A stretch of DNA of 64,000 bases from Gilliamella sp. WF3-4 (GTDB lineage: Bacteria > Pseudomonadota > Gammaproteobacteria > Enterobacterales > Orbaceae), in contig NZ_LZGW01000015.1 of the NCBI RefSeq assembly GCF_001690275.1, positions 1 to 64,000 of the forward strand, given 5' to 3'. Position numbers and translations under genes: made by a program. Positions 29,766-39,464 of this stretch are shown piece after piece; within the stretch, counting starts at the first letter, position 1, and the number at the start of each line of letters is the position of its first letter. Under the pieces are notes generated by a model that was not told the origin of the DNA, made no database searches, and saw nothing but the letters and a program-made list of their open reading frames with translations.

Positions 29766-29930
29766 CTGTAAATAAATTTGTGTATTTGCCTATTTTTAAC
29801 TTATTCTAATGTACAAAAAATAGGTGAATAAAAATGGATGAAAAAAATCAAGAGAGTTAGTGACTGAACTAGCCAAAAACATAGAAACTCAAGACGATTT
29901 AGGCGTAAAAAAATGCATAATTCAGTATAA
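29766..29930 (+). mobile_element. IS256-family 5' end remnant
   Basis: Terminal sequence CTGTAAATAAATTTGTGTAT followed by ATG at 29834 and MDEKNQES, then a frameshift into VTELAKNIETQDDLG, the typical opening of IS256 (mutator) transposases. Related ends occur near 45096 (inverted) and 49655. The rest of the transposase is gone. Confidence 0.75.
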
Positions 29931-29934
29931 ATAT

Positions 29935-30360
29935 TACGACTGAACATTACATTGTAATATTCGGCGTTTATTGTCTTATGAAATCGTTCACAAATCCTAT
30001 TCGTCTGCGGGCTATAAGCTTTGGTTTTGGTGTGTTCAATCTCTGCTAGTTAGGATAAAGTTCATAAGCATGGCTTTCCTTTATGTCCATTATATTCTGT
30101 GCCTAGGTTGATTGGTGTGCGTAATAGTGGCATCTGTTCTCTATCGAAAAAGAAAGCGCTTTATCAGCTGCAATTAAACTGATTTTTTAGTATAGACTTT
30201 GGCAAAAGCCCGCCTTGAATAGGTATCAATAAACGTTTGTTAGTCTATTTTGAGTGAGTTACAAACTAAATACTTATCAATATACTTTATGTATTAGTCA
30301 GCACATCATAATGATAGGCTTGTAGCAAAAGAATTAATGTGATTATTTTTCATTATGTTA
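29935..30360 (-). mobile_element. IS481-family transposase remnant
   Basis: Read leftward in several frames: KTFIDTYSRRAFAKVYTKKS, then a degraded DxGTEY region, then QTNRICERFHKTINA around 29945-30005. These are the catalytic-core landmarks of IS481 transposases, with stops between them. A short piece of the same kind (around VCNTLKNALYRR) reappears near 50030-50095. Confidence 0.7.
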
Positions 30361-30361
30361 T

Positions 30362-30412
30362 AAAATAAAAACTTTAATAAAATCAATGGTTTTTCTGACT
30401 GATTTTTATCAT
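30362..30412 (+). repeat. Transposon-end-like motif, second copy
   Basis: Contains AATCAATGGTTTTTCTGACT, identical to the copy near 27445, and lies exactly where IS481 and IS3 debris meet. Confidence 0.55.
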
Positions 30413-31005
30413 GCTCAGCTAATCTAATCTTTCTTTATGATACATCCTAGCCCTTGCCCTTGATATCATCTACTAAGCTTGGTGCATCTAAACGAGCTTT
30501 ATGTTGCCAATAAAGCGCTTTGATATTCTCAAATAGTTCATTTGATTTGATTCACGCTTTAGCCAAACAGAATAACCTGATACGCTAGCTTTTAACTGGC
30601 GGCAGATTAGCGGTAATGGGTATGGTAACAAATGTTGCTTCGTATATTGGTACTTCACCGACTTGGATGGTTGATAAAGTACACATACGCCTTTTTTAGC
30701 ATTTCATAGGCTAATTTTTTGTGCTTTGTTTTTTTCTAGCGCAATCATTTTTTGTTGCTCACAAATTAGCTCGCGTTTACTAGTTTTGTTAGGGTTAAGT
30801 TGCCTAAGCCATTTATCCAGCGTTGATTTATCAATACCTAAATAGTTAGTGGTTTTAGCCAATGGAAAATGCGCATTAGCTAATGCATAATCAACCGTTT
30901 GTTATTTGAACTCTGCGCTGAATTTTTTGACCATAATGTGTCCCTTATGATTGTTAGTTATATCATAGAGATGGCATTTGTCATTTTTTGCGAGGATCAT
31001 ACCGG
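30413..31005 (-). mobile_element. IS3-family remnant (orfA and orfB start)
   Basis: Read leftward from about 30935: VKKFSAEFK, a helix-turn-helix with LGIDKSTLDKWLRQLNPNKT (30790-30850), then a broken OrfB opening with WLKRESNQMNYL and later pieces. It is the counterpart of the copy at 27545 in the opposite orientation, so the Beta-family gene lies between two inverted relatives of one IS. Confidence 0.7.
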
Positions 31006-31167
31006 TTTCAGCTACTTTTAAAGGTTCAGCTACTTTTAAAATAGTTACGATTTGATGTTCAGTCATTTTTTTATCATTAAATCCCCTTTTACTTTTATCA
31101 TAGAGAATTTTCTACTTTTTTGTTGCACTATTTTAGGGGGTAGGTACATAAAGCGTGACCAACAAAT

Positions 31168-31207
31168 GTAAAAAAGAGATGCATTGATATTAAATGCATC
31201 TCTTGGT
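31168..31207 (-). terminator. Terminator of ssb
   Basis: An 11-base perfect stem AGAGATGCATT (31175-31185) with 31193-31203. On the minus strand it is followed by a run of T, fitting leftward ssb transcription. Confidence 0.9.
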
Positions 31208-31231
31208 TTCTTTATGTTTTATGTATAGTAT

Positions 31232-31753
31232 TTAAAATGGAATATCGTCATCAAAATCCATTGGAGGCTCAGGCATAGCTGCGGGTTGAGGGGCTGAAGT
31301 TGGTGCACCTTGCATTGTTGGGCGAGATTGTGCTTCTGGCGCAGATGAATAATTATTGGCACTTTGTCCCCATGAACCGTTACTTGCTGCTTCGTTGTTA
31401 TTGCGAGAACCTAAAATTTGCAATGTACCGCCTATTGGGTTGATAACAACTTCTGTTGTATAACGATCGTTACCTGATTGATCTTGCCACTTTCTTGTTT
31501 GTAATTGACCTTCAATATACACTTGAGTGCCTTTTTTTATGTACTCACCTGCAATTTCGGCTAATTTACCAAAAACAACAACTCGATGCCATTCAGTGCG
31601 CTCACGAGTTTCGCCAGTCTGTTTATCTTTCCAGGATTCTGATGTTGCTAAACTAAGATTAGCAACCGCGTTACCATTCGGCATGTAACGAACTTCTGGG
31701 TCTTGACCTAGGTTACCAACTAAAATGACTTTATTTATTCCTCGATTGGCCAT
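31232..31753 (-). CDS. ssb: Single-stranded DNA-binding protein
   Basis: 173 residues. OB fold from [20 protein letters not shown] through [20 protein letters not shown] and [12 protein letters not shown], then a flexible Gln/Pro/Ala-rich linker and the acidic tip MDFDDDIPF that binds repair partners. Start has TAGGAG upstream. Divergent from corA. I did not find a clear LexA box in the intergenic 220 bases. Confidence 0.97.
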   Translation of the reverse strand: MANRGINKVILVGNLGQDPEVRYMPNGNAVANLSLATSESWKDKQTGETRERTEWHRVVVFGKLAEIAGEYIKKGTQVYIEGQLQTRKWQDQSGNDRYTTEVVINPIGGTLQILGSRNNNEAASNGSWGQSANNYSSAPEAQSRPTMQGAPTSAPQPAAMPEPPMDFDDDIPF

Positions 31754-31972
31754 TATTAACTCCTAAAAATTGCATAAGTATTTTAAACTATGTATTGTAG
31801 CATGAGACTATAGTAATATCAGCGAATTTAATTCTATTAATGGAATTTTGTTCACATTTTGTAAAGATATAGAAACATTAGTCTAATCATAGGAATTTGT
31901 TACTATAACGAGTATAATACCCGACATTTGTTGATGTATTGTTCTAAACATATTTCCCCTACTGGAGACCTT

Positions 31973-32914
31973 ATGATTAATGCGTTTGGGTTAAAAAACA
32001 AACAATTGGTAAAAATTAATGAAGACGATATAAATAATGCGACTTGGATTGATTTAATAGAGCCAGAAGAGGCCGATCGTGATTTTGTTTTAACACATTT
32101 AGGGCAAAACTTAGCAACGAGTATTGAATTAGATGATATTGAAGCGTCAGCTCGTTTTTTTGAGGATAATGAAGGATTACATGTTCACTCTTTCTTTTTT
32201 TATGCTGATGCAGAAGATCGAGCAGGCAATTCAACAGTAGCATTTACTGTGCATAATGGGCGACTATTTACATTGCGAGAACGTGATCTACCCGCATTTC
32301 GCTTGTACCGAATGCGCTCACGTTATCAAACTATGATTGATGGTAATCCCTATGAAGTATTGCTTGATCTATTTGAAGTTAAAGTGGAGCAATTAGCTGA
32401 TCAAATCGAAAATATTTATAGCGAATTAGAAGAGCTAAGCTCCATTATTATGGATCGTTCTGCACAGGAACATTATGATGAAGCGATCACCTCATTGGCA
32501 GAGCTTGAAGATACTGCATGGAAAGTACGCTTATGTTTAATGGATAGCCAACGTGCGGTTAACTATTTAGTTCGTCGCGCCAAAATGCCGACCGATCAGC
32601 TTGAACAAGCACGTGAAGTTATTCGAGATATTGAGTCGCTTGTTCCTCATAATGAGTCGTTATTTCAAAAAGTAAACTTTTTAATGCAAGCTGCGACTAG
32701 CTTCATCAATATAGAACAAAGCCGAATTATTAAGATTTTCTCGGTTGTGTCGGTTGTATTTTTACCGCCAACTGTGGTTGCTTCTGCTTATGGTATGAAC
32801 TTTGAATTTATGCCCGAATTAAAATGGGAATATGGTTATCCATTTTCGTTACTATTAATGTTGTTAGCGGGGGTTGCACCTTATATTTATTTTAAACTAA
32901 AAAAATGGTTATAG
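31973..32914 (+). CDS. corA: Magnesium/cobalt transporter CorA
   Basis: 313 residues from the ATG five bases after GGAGA ([16 protein letters not shown]). Highly like E. coli Cor[60 protein letters not shown]. Two C-terminal membrane helices flank the pore loop with YGMN in [20 protein letters not shown]. Pentameric Mg2+ channel of the inner membrane. A small hairpin (32950-32973, CTCCGCTAA with its complement) follows but lacks a T-run. Confidence 0.97.
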   Translation: MINAFGLKNKQLVKINEDDINNATWIDLIEPEEADRDFVLTHLGQNLATSIELDDIEASARFFEDNEGLHVHSFFFYADAEDRAGNSTVAFTVHNGRLFTLRERDLPAFRLYRMRSRYQTMIDGNPYEVLLDLFEVKVEQLADQIENIYSELEELSSIIMDRSAQEHYDEAITSLAELEDTAWKVRLCLMDSQRAVNYLVRRAKMPTDQLEQAREVIRDIESLVPHNESLFQKVNFLMQAATSFINIEQSRIIKIFSVVSVVFLPPTVVASAYGMNFEFMPELKWEYGYPFSLLLMLLAGVAPYIYFKLKKWL

Positions 32915-33117
32915 TTCTTGGTTATTTTAAATAATCTTTAAGACTTTTTCTCCGCTAACTTAGCTTAGCGGAGCCTCGCCTAAGTAATATCATTAAGGTA
33001 AATTAGTTAAATGATGATAAATAGTTCATAATATTACCTGTTGCACTTTGTATAGCGGATACATATAAATACTGCTATTTGAATTAGTATAATTAATTTG
33101 TCACAGAAGGGAACAAC

Positions 33118-34077
33118 ATGAGTCAATATGCACTAGTTACTGATATTGGTGGAACCAATGCGCGATTTGCACTGTATGATTTAACAACTAATAAGTTATC
33201 GGCAATCACTAAAATTCTTATCTCAAAAAATGATGTTTTATTAACATTAATTAAAGATTATTTAGCATCCCAATCAGTAACTGTTAAAATGGCTTGTATT
33301 GCTATTGCTTGCCCCATTGATAGCGAGGATGTGATCAATCTGACCAACAATGATTTGTCATTTTCACGTTCTGAGTTGATTCAAGCATTAAATCTTACAA
33401 AACTGGAAGTAATTAATGATTTTACCGCTGTGTCAATGTCGATTCCTCAATTATCAAAAAATGAATTAGTTAAAATTGAGGGCGGTGAGCCTGATTTAAA
33501 TTATCCAATTGCAATTTATGGCGCTGGCACTGGGCTTGGTGTTTCTCATTTAATCAAAGTTAACCAACGCTGGGTTAGTTTATCTGGTGAGGGTGGGCAC
33601 ACAGAGCTACCGATGATTAGTGATGAAGAGGATCGTATTTTAGCTCAACTAAGAAAAAAATTTGGACGAGTTTCGACCGAGCGGTTTCTTTCAGGCAGTG
33701 GCATTGTTAATATTTATCAAGCTTTGTTACATATTAATAATAAACCTATAGAAGAGGTGACACCTGACATTATTGTCAATAATGCTTTATCAAATAGTTG
33801 CCCACTTTGTTTGCAAACTTTAACTTATTTTTGTACCTTTATGGGGCGGTTTGGTGGTAATTTGGCTTTAACACTTAATACACAAGGTGGGGTTTATATT
33901 GCTGGAGGGATTGTACCGCGTTTTATTGAGTTTTTTAAAGCATCACCATTTAGAGAGGCATTTGAGCATAAAGGTCGAATGTCATATTTAGTCAAAAAAA
34001 TCCCCGTTTATGTAATAACTCATGAGGATCCAGGGCTATTGGGTGCAGGTGTTTATTTGCAAAATAGTCTTAAATAA
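33118..34077 (+). CDS. glk: Glucokinase
   Basis: 319 residues. Phosphate-binding DIGGTNARFALYD, catalytic region EVINDFTAVSMSIP, GAGTGLGVSHLI, SGEGGHTELPM, and GGVYIAGGIVPRFIEFF. ATP-dependent phosphorylation of free glucose entering by non-PTS routes. Good ribosome site AGAAGGGAACAAC. ycgL follows 25 bases downstream. Confidence 0.95.
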   Translation: MSQYALVTDIGGTNARFALYDLTTNKLSAITKILISKNDVLLTLIKDYLASQSVTVKMACIAIACPIDSEDVINLTNNDLSFSRSELIQALNLTKLEVINDFTAVSMSIPQLSKNELVKIEGGEPDLNYPIAIYGAGTGLGVSHLIKVNQRWVSLSGEGGHTELPMISDEEDRILAQLRKKFGRVSTERFLSGSGIVNIYQALLHINNKPIEEVTPDIIVNNALSNSCPLCLQTLTYFCTFMGRFGGNLALTLNTQGGVYIAGGIVPRFIEFFKASPFREAFEHKGRMSYLVKKIPVYVITHEDPGLLGAGVYLQNSLK

Positions 34078-34102
34078 AGATTTATTGATAAGGTTTTATT
34101 TT

Positions 34103-34351
34103 ATGATGTGGTGTTATATTTATCGAAGTACCAAAAAAGAAAACTGTTATTTATATATGGAACATGAAAATAACTTTTCAAGCATTCCAGAGAAGATACT
34201 TTCGATTTTTGGTACGCCAGTATTTGTGATGAAAGTATTACTTGATGGCAAACGACGTTTTGTTGTTGGCTCTTCAGATGAAATCGAACAAAAAATAAAA
34301 ACAGATGGCTTTTTCTTGCAGATGTTAAAAGAAGATGATTTTAAGGTATGA
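34103..34351 (+). CDS. ycgL: YcgL-domain protein
   Basis: 82 residues from tandem ATG codons ([19 protein letters not shown]); an upstream in-frame start would overlap glk. The YcgL block, [20 protein letters not shown], is clear. Function unknown. Overlaps ycgN by ATGA, so the two are coupled. Confidence 0.9.
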   Translation: MMWCYIYRSTKKENCYLYMEHENNFSSIPEKILSIFGTPVFVMKVLLDGKRRFVVGSSDEIEQKIKTDGFFLQMLKEDDFKV

Positions 34352-34770
34352 TTGAACCATTTTGGGAATATAAAACGTTAGATAAAATGAGCGACGAAGA
34401 GTGGGAACAACTTTGCGATGGTTGTGGTCAGTGTTGCCTGAATAAACTTATGGATGAAGATACGGACGAAATCTTATACACCAATGTGGCTTGTAATTTG
34501 CTTGATTCTAATACTTGTCAGTGTAAACATTATTATAATCGCTTTGATTATGAACCAGATTGTATTAAGTTAACACGTGAAAATTTACTTACTATCGAAT
34601 GGTTACCTGTTACTTGCACGTATCGTTATTTTTCTGAAAAAGGCACGCTACCTGATTGGCACCCACTTATTACAGGCAATAAGAAGCTTATGCATAAGCT
34701 AAAAATATCGGTTAAAAATCGCATTGTTTACGAAAAAGATGTGATCTGTTGGGAAGATCACATTATCTAA
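34348..34770 (+). CDS. ycgN: YcgN-family (UPF0260) cysteine-cluster protein
   Basis: 140 residues with the [17 protein letters not shown] cluster (CxxCxxCC) near residue 23 and further Cys in [20 protein letters not shown], a probable metal or Fe-S site. Family function unknown. Forms a pair with ycgL, as in E. coli. Confidence 0.92.
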   Translation: MIEPFWEYKTLDKMSDEEWEQLCDGCGQCCLNKLMDEDTDEILYTNVACNLLDSNTCQCKHYYNRFDYEPDCIKLTRENLLTIEWLPVTCTYRYFSEKGTLPDWHPLITGNKKLMHKLKISVKNRIVYEKDVICWEDHII

Positions 34771-34956
34771 TACAGACCAGCATTATTGCCTTCTTAAAAC
34801 TGTGGTTAAACCTGCGTTTTTAATAGGTATTTCTATACTCAATTTGGTATGGATTGTTAATAACCTAAAGTGATTTTTTGTTGTTAAAAATCAGACATAT
34901 AGTCTCAACAGGAAGTAATTAATTTAGTCCTCAGTAGAAATAAAGGCATCAATAAA

Positions 34957-34985
34957 TAGGCCTCGAATTATATCGAGGTCTATTA
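34957..34985 (-). terminator. Hairpin downstream of tpiA
   Basis: ATAGGCCTCGA pairs with TCGAGGTCTAT around ATTATA, one G-T pair. On the minus strand ATTTATTG follows, a weak T tract. Likely ends leftward tpiA transcription. Confidence 0.55.
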
Positions 34986-35043
34986 ACAATGAGCTAAGGC
35001 GCAATAAATGCCTTTTCTTATATATTTTTCTTATATATGTGGT

Positions 35044-35808
35044 TTATTTTTTAGCTTGCTCAGCGGCTTTAACAATTGCTGCAAAAGCATCTGCTTTTAG
35101 TGATGCCCCACCAACTAATGCCCCATCAATATCTGGTTGAGTAAATAGCTCAGCGGCATTTTTGTCATTAACCGAACCACCATATTGAATGATTACTTGT
35201 TCAGCAACTTTAGCATCTTGTTTAGCTATATGGTCACGAATAAATTTATGAACAGCTTGTGCTTGTGCTGGAGTTGCTGATTTGCCAGTTCCAATCGCCC
35301 AAACGGGTTCATAAGCAATAACTGCGCCGATAAATGCTTGAACGCCAAGCGCTTTAATTACCGCATCAATTTGGCGAGCGCAAACAGCTTGTGTTTGTCC
35401 AGCTTCGTTTTCTGCTTCTGTTTCACCAATACATAAAACAGGGACTAAACCAGCTTCTTTTATTACACCAAATTTTTTAGCAATAAATTCATCAGATTCT
35501 TTGTGGTAAGTGCGACGTTCTGAATGCCCAATAATTATATGGCTAACGCCGATATCTTTTAGCATTTCAACAGAGACTTCACCTGTATAAGCACCAGACA
35601 GATTAATGCCGACATCTTGAGCTCCCAAAATAATATTAGAGCCATCTAACTGATGTTTTACCAAATCAAGGTAGACTACCGGTGGTGCTATTGCAACATT
35701 GCAAGCCGTGTTATTTGATAGCTCATTTCGTAGCCCTGCGACTAAGCTTTTAGCCATGTCGGTACTACCATTGAGCTTCCAATTTCCCATAACAAGTGGT
35801 TTACGCAT
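35044..35808 (-). CDS. tpiA: Triosephosphate isomerase
   Basis: 254 residues from [15 protein letters not shown], with GGAGAAAATT before it; an ATG four codons upstream is rejected. Catalytic Lys in NWKLNGS, His in IIGHSERR, Glu in [11 protein letters not shown], phosphate loop [10 protein letters not shown]. Interconverts glyceraldehyde 3-phosphate and dihydroxyacetone phosphate. Confidence 0.97.
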   Translation of the reverse strand: MRKPLVMGNWKLNGSTDMAKSLVAGLRNELSNNTACNVAIAPPVVYLDLVKHQLDGSNIILGAQDVGINLSGAYTGEVSVEMLKDIGVSHIIIGHSERRTYHKESDEFIAKKFGVIKEAGLVPVLCIGETEAENEAGQTQAVCARQIDAVIKALGVQAFIGAVIAYEPVWAIGTGKSATPAQAQAVHKFIRDHIAKQDAKVAEQVIIQYGGSVNDKNAAELFTQPDIDGALVGGASLKADAFAAIVKAAEQAKK

Positions 35809-35908
35809 AATTTTCTCCAACTTAAAGTTTAAAATAGTGTTGATTTTAGAATGAATTCGGTATAATGATTGGCATTATACACCAAATAATTTGAGCTTGA
35901 GGAAAAAT

Positions 35909-36154
35909 ATGTCATTAGAAATATTGAATCAATTAGAGAGTAAAATCCAACATACTGTTAATACTATCACGACATTACAACAAGAGATTGCTACTTTAAA
36001 ACAAGGCAATCAGGAGTTGGAACAGTTGATTAATGATAGTTCTGATGAAATGAAAGCGTTGCGTGATGAAAATGACAAGCTAAAACAAGATCAACAAATG
36101 TGGCAACAACGTATTCAAACGTTATTAACTAAAATAGGTGAAATTACCCAATAA
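35909..36154 (+). CDS. zapB: Cell division protein ZapB
   Basis: 81 residues after the ribosome site TTGAGGAAAAAT, starting MSLEILNQLESKIQHTV. One continuous coiled coil with Leu/Ile heptads, like E. coli ZapB (81 residues). Associates with ZapA at the Z-ring. Divergent from tpiA, 100 bases away. Confidence 0.92.
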   Translation: MSLEILNQLESKIQHTVNTITTLQQEIATLKQGNQELEQLINDSSDEMKALRDENDKLKQDQQMWQQRIQTLLTKIGEITQ

Positions 36155-36172
36155 GTTAGCTACTTTACTTGT

Positions 36173-36210
36173 AAACGCGACTTATGTCGCGTTTGTTTTA
36201 TTTTTTACTA
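36173..36210 (+). terminator. Terminator after zapB
   Basis: AAACGCGAC (36173-36181) pairs perfectly with 36186-36194, loop TTAT, followed by GTTTTATTTTTT. Confidence 0.92.
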
Positions 36211-36235
36211 AAGGCTATGACGAAATTTAAGTTCA

Positions 36236-37540
36236 ATGCGAGAAGAGCTAAAATCTTTATGGATCACTCAGACTATTCATTTAATTGAAAACGAATCTGG
36301 GCGGTTTGCAGATCAAGATATTAATAGACAAGTAAGAGCGATGCAGACATCACTTACTAATCGTATTGTGATGCGTGCTGTCATGTTGTCTCAAGAAAAT
36401 GGTTTGCTTTCAGCGCAAAAAACATTATTACGTGCAGCAAAACTTTCTTTTATTATATTACTTTTTTTATCCACTATATTTGGGGCAACCTTGGCTTTTG
36501 GCGCTTTAAGCCAAGATCCGATTAATTTGTATTGGGCTATTTTTAGCTTATTAGGCGTACATTTAGTTACCTTATGCATTTGGTTACTTTCTTTTTTCTT
36601 TTTTTCAAATCTTGGTGGGAGTTTACTTGTTTATTGTTGGCTATGGCTGACTAAAAAATTTTCTCAGAAAAAGACAGTACAGCAGCTTATTCCCGCTTTT
36701 GTTGAGTTATTTGGTGTACGTATCCGTTGGTTAATTGGTTTTGTTCTCAATCTTTTTTGGACCCTTATATTAAGTAGTGCGCTATTAGTATTAGTTGTTT
36801 TATTTTCAACTCAACATTATCGATTTGAGTGGAAAACAACATTACTGAGTTCGGATGCTATTATTAACTTAACTCATTATTTAGGTTGGTTGCCTTCTTT
36901 CATCGGTTTTACCATTCCAAACAATGATATTATAAGACTCAGTGAACAAGCATTAAATGCCAGTGACGCACGTTCTGCATGGGCAATTTGGCTACTTGGG
37001 ATTTTTTGTGTTTATGGATTAATCATTCGATTGCTCTGTATGGTGATTTGCGGGCTTAACTGGATAAGAAGTTGTCGGCAAATTAAATTAAATACTCAAA
37101 CTGCCTGTTACCAATTGTTAGCTAATGACTTACAACCATTGTTAGTTAATGTTGAAGATGCGGATAGTAAAGGAAAAGATAAGGTATCTCGCTTAACCAA
37201 CCACTTTATAGAAGATGGGCAAGGCGCTTTTTTGGTCGCCATTGACATACAGGAAGATTGGTCACCACCAGGTTCAGTTACTTTTTTAGGTTTTTTAAAT
37301 ACACGCGAGCAACGCCGTAATATTTTAGATTATTTACAATTATCACCAGCTAAAAAATTATTAATTGCTATTGATACTGATAGGACTCCTGATAGGGGAA
37401 TGTTAAATTTAATTAATCAATTGATGAATAAATCACAACAAAACCGAATTTGGTTTATTAATCAAGGTAAGCAACTTAATAATTGGCAGGTTTTATCACT
37501 ACAATCAGCTACACCAACATGGTTAAACGAGGAATTTTAA
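36236..37540 (+). CDS. DUF2868 membrane protein
   Basis: 434 residues. Four or more membrane helices: about residues 70-90 (LSFIILLFLSTIFGATLAFG), 98-130, 165-190 and 248-270. A cytosolic C-terminal part ends WFINQGKQLNNWQ. Matches DUF2868, regularly encoded before a DUF3482 GTPase; the stop is one base from that gene here. Function unknown; the pair may form a membrane-anchored GTPase complex. Confidence 0.85.
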   Translation: MREELKSLWITQTIHLIENESGRFADQDINRQVRAMQTSLTNRIVMRAVMLSQENGLLSAQKTLLRAAKLSFIILLFLSTIFGATLAFGALSQDPINLYWAIFSLLGVHLVTLCIWLLSFFFFSNLGGSLLVYCWLWLTKKFSQKKTVQQLIPAFVELFGVRIRWLIGFVLNLFWTLILSSALLVLVVLFSTQHYRFEWKTTLLSSDAIINLTHYLGWLPSFIGFTIPNNDIIRLSEQALNASDARSAWAIWLLGIFCVYGLIIRLLCMVICGLNWIRSCRQIKLNTQTACYQLLANDLQPLLVNVEDADSKGKDKVSRLTNHFIEDGQGAFLVAIDIQEDWSPPGSVTFLGFLNTREQRRNILDYLQLSPAKKLLIAIDTDRTPDRGMLNLINQLMNKSQQNRIWFINQGKQLNNWQVLSLQSATPTWLNEEF

Positions 37541-37541
37541 C

Positions 37542-38900
37542 ATGTTAACAACATTAAAATTAGCCGTGGTAGGGCATGCAAATGTAGGTAAAACTTCGTT
37601 ATTACGAACTTTAACTCGAAATAGTCGCTTTGGTGATGTTTCTGATAAACCTGGAACAACTCGGCATGTTGAGTCCATTAAAGTGCCTTTAGATGAGCAA
37701 AAGTCAATCATTTTCTATGATACGCCTGGATTAGAAGACAGCTTGGCATTATATGATTATATTAATCATATAACGCCAGCAAATAGTAGGCTCGATGGTG
37801 TTGATAAATTAACAAATTTTTTACAAAGTCCTGAAGCAGAAAATTCTTTTGATCAAGAAGCCAAAGTCATTAGACAGTTATTAAAAAGTGATGCGGCTAT
37901 ATATGTTATTGATGTGCGAGAACCTATTCTTGCTAAATATCATGATGAATTGACTATTTTAGCCAGCGGTGATAAGCCATTGTTAGCCGTGCTAAATTTT
38001 ACTGCCCATGAGGAAAAAAATGAAAAGGAATGGAAAAAATTGCTTTCACGTGTGGGGATTCATGCTATCATAAAGTTTGATGCTATAGTGTCTCCCATAG
38101 ACGGCGAGGAGCGGCTGTACAAAAGCCTAGCTTTATTAATTGAACCTGCAAAGGTTATTTTAGAACAATGGCTAGATCACATTGTGCAAATGCGCGAATC
38201 TCGCAATCACAGTGCTAATTTGATTATCGCAGAAGCATTAGTTGATGTCACTGCTTTTTATAAAATGGTAAAATCAGATGACAAACAAGCTATTGTAGAT
38301 ATGCAAAATCAAGTAAGAAAGCGGGAACAATTAGCAATAAACGAATTGTTAAAACTTTATCAATTCAATTCTGTACTAGAGAGTGAAGAGCATTTACCTT
38401 TAATAAAAGGTCGTTATAATGCCGATCTATTTAATATAGATGCGCTAAAAACGATGAGCAAACAGCTGGCAAAAGGTTTTGTGTCAGGTGCAACTATTGG
38501 GGCAAGCATCGATTTAGCTGCAGGCGGAATTACGCTTGGCTCAGCAGCCTTAATTGGGGGCGCTGTTGGTAGTTTAATGCAAACAGCTAAACATTATGGC
38601 TCTAGAATGCGATACCAACTTTCTGGATATAGAAAATTAAGTATTGATGATGTGATTATTTGTTTTTTTTCTTTAAGGCTTATGAATCTTAAAGAAAGTT
38701 TAAATTATCGAAGCCATGCGAACACATCGCCTATTAAGTTATCAAAATTAGACAAACAAGAATGGGAAAAAGGTGTGTTGCCTAAAAGTTTAAAGGTAGC
38801 TAGACGTTATTCGCATTGGTCGACTTTAAATAAAGGAACAAAAAGAAATGATAAAAAATGGCAATCGACTATTAGGAACGTTGCTGAGCAGTTGCATTAG
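37542..38900 (+). CDS. GTPase with DUF3482 domain
   Basis: 452 residues. N-terminal Era-like G domain: AVVGHANVGKTSLLRTL (P-loop, about residues 7-23), GTTRHVES, YDTPGLEDS, and a G4-like NFTAHEEKN in place of the classical NKxD. The C-terminal DUF3482 half includes the Gly/Ala-rich AKGFVSGATIGASIDLAAGG and GSAALIGGAVGSLM, able to insert in or touch a membrane. Encoded one base after the DUF2868 protein. Confidence 0.88.
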   Translation: MLTTLKLAVVGHANVGKTSLLRTLTRNSRFGDVSDKPGTTRHVESIKVPLDEQKSIIFYDTPGLEDSLALYDYINHITPANSRLDGVDKLTNFLQSPEAENSFDQEAKVIRQLLKSDAAIYVIDVREPILAKYHDELTILASGDKPLLAVLNFTAHEEKNEKEWKKLLSRVGIHAIIKFDAIVSPIDGEERLYKSLALLIEPAKVILEQWLDHIVQMRESRNHSANLIIAEALVDVTAFYKMVKSDDKQAIVDMQNQVRKREQLAINELLKLYQFNSVLESEEHLPLIKGRYNADLFNIDALKTMSKQLAKGFVSGATIGASIDLAAGGITLGSAALIGGAVGSLMQTAKHYGSRMRYQLSGYRKLSIDDVIICFFSLRLMNLKESLNYRSHANTSPIKLSKLDKQEWEKGVLPKSLKVARRYSHWSTLNKGTKRNDKKWQSTIRNVAEQLH

Positions 38901-39387
38901 CACGCAGAAATGTTTTCTAATAATGACATTTGTTTTGTCTATTTTTATGCTATTTGGCTGTAGTTCTAGCCAACCTCAGGTTTCAAGCAAAAAAACTAAA
39001 TCTGATTCGATTATGTTAGCTAAAATAGACTCCCATTATAAAAAATGGCAAAATACGCCCTATCGCTATGGAGGCACCACGTTAGCGGGTAGTGATTGTT
39101 CTGCATTGGTAATGAATTTTTTCAAAAACAAACTCTCAAAAAACTTACCAAGAAGTGCGGCTGAGCAAGCTCGATTAGGTGTTAAAGTTAATAAGCCTAA
39201 AGCAGGTGATTTGGTATTCTTTAAGACAGGCCGTAGCCGCAGTGGTTTACATGTTGGGATTTATTATGCTAATGGTAAATTTTTACATGCTTCAACATCA
39301 AAAGGTGTGATTTATTCAAACTTGAATGATAGTTACTGGAAGAAGCATTATTGGATGGCACGCCGTTTAATAACTAGCAAAAGCTAA
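38848..39387 (+). CDS. NlpC/P60 cell-wall endopeptidase lipoprotein
   Basis: 179 residues from an ATG that overlaps the GTPase gene by 53 bases and has AAGGA upstream; a shorter start at 38923 also keeps the lipobox LFGC (about residue 38). The NlpC/P60 domain has the Cys in GSDCSALVMNFF, the His in LHVGIYYANGKF and a third polar residue HASTSKGV. Spr/MepS-like, so an outer-membrane-anchored peptidoglycan hydrolase that opens D,D-type crosslinks or stem peptides. Confidence 0.88.
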   Translation: MIKNGNRLLGTLLSSCISTQKCFLIMTFVLSIFMLFGCSSSQPQVSSKKTKSDSIMLAKIDSHYKKWQNTPYRYGGTTLAGSDCSALVMNFFKNKLSKNLPRSAAEQARLGVKVNKPKAGDLVFFKTGRSRSGLHVGIYYANGKFLHASTSKGVIYSNLNDSYWKKHYWMARRLITSKS

Positions 39388-39401
39388 ATCTATATGAAAT
39401 T

Positions 39402-39436
39402 AAAGCACTCTAAATTCAATCTATTTAGAGTGCTTT
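39402..39436 (+). terminator. Terminator between converging genes
   Basis: A 14-base perfect stem AAAGCACTCTAAAT (39402-39415) with 39423-39436. T and A tracts on both sides let it work in both directions. Confidence 0.9.
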
Positions 39437-39464
39437 AATGTTATTTTATTCTTTTCCTCTATAA

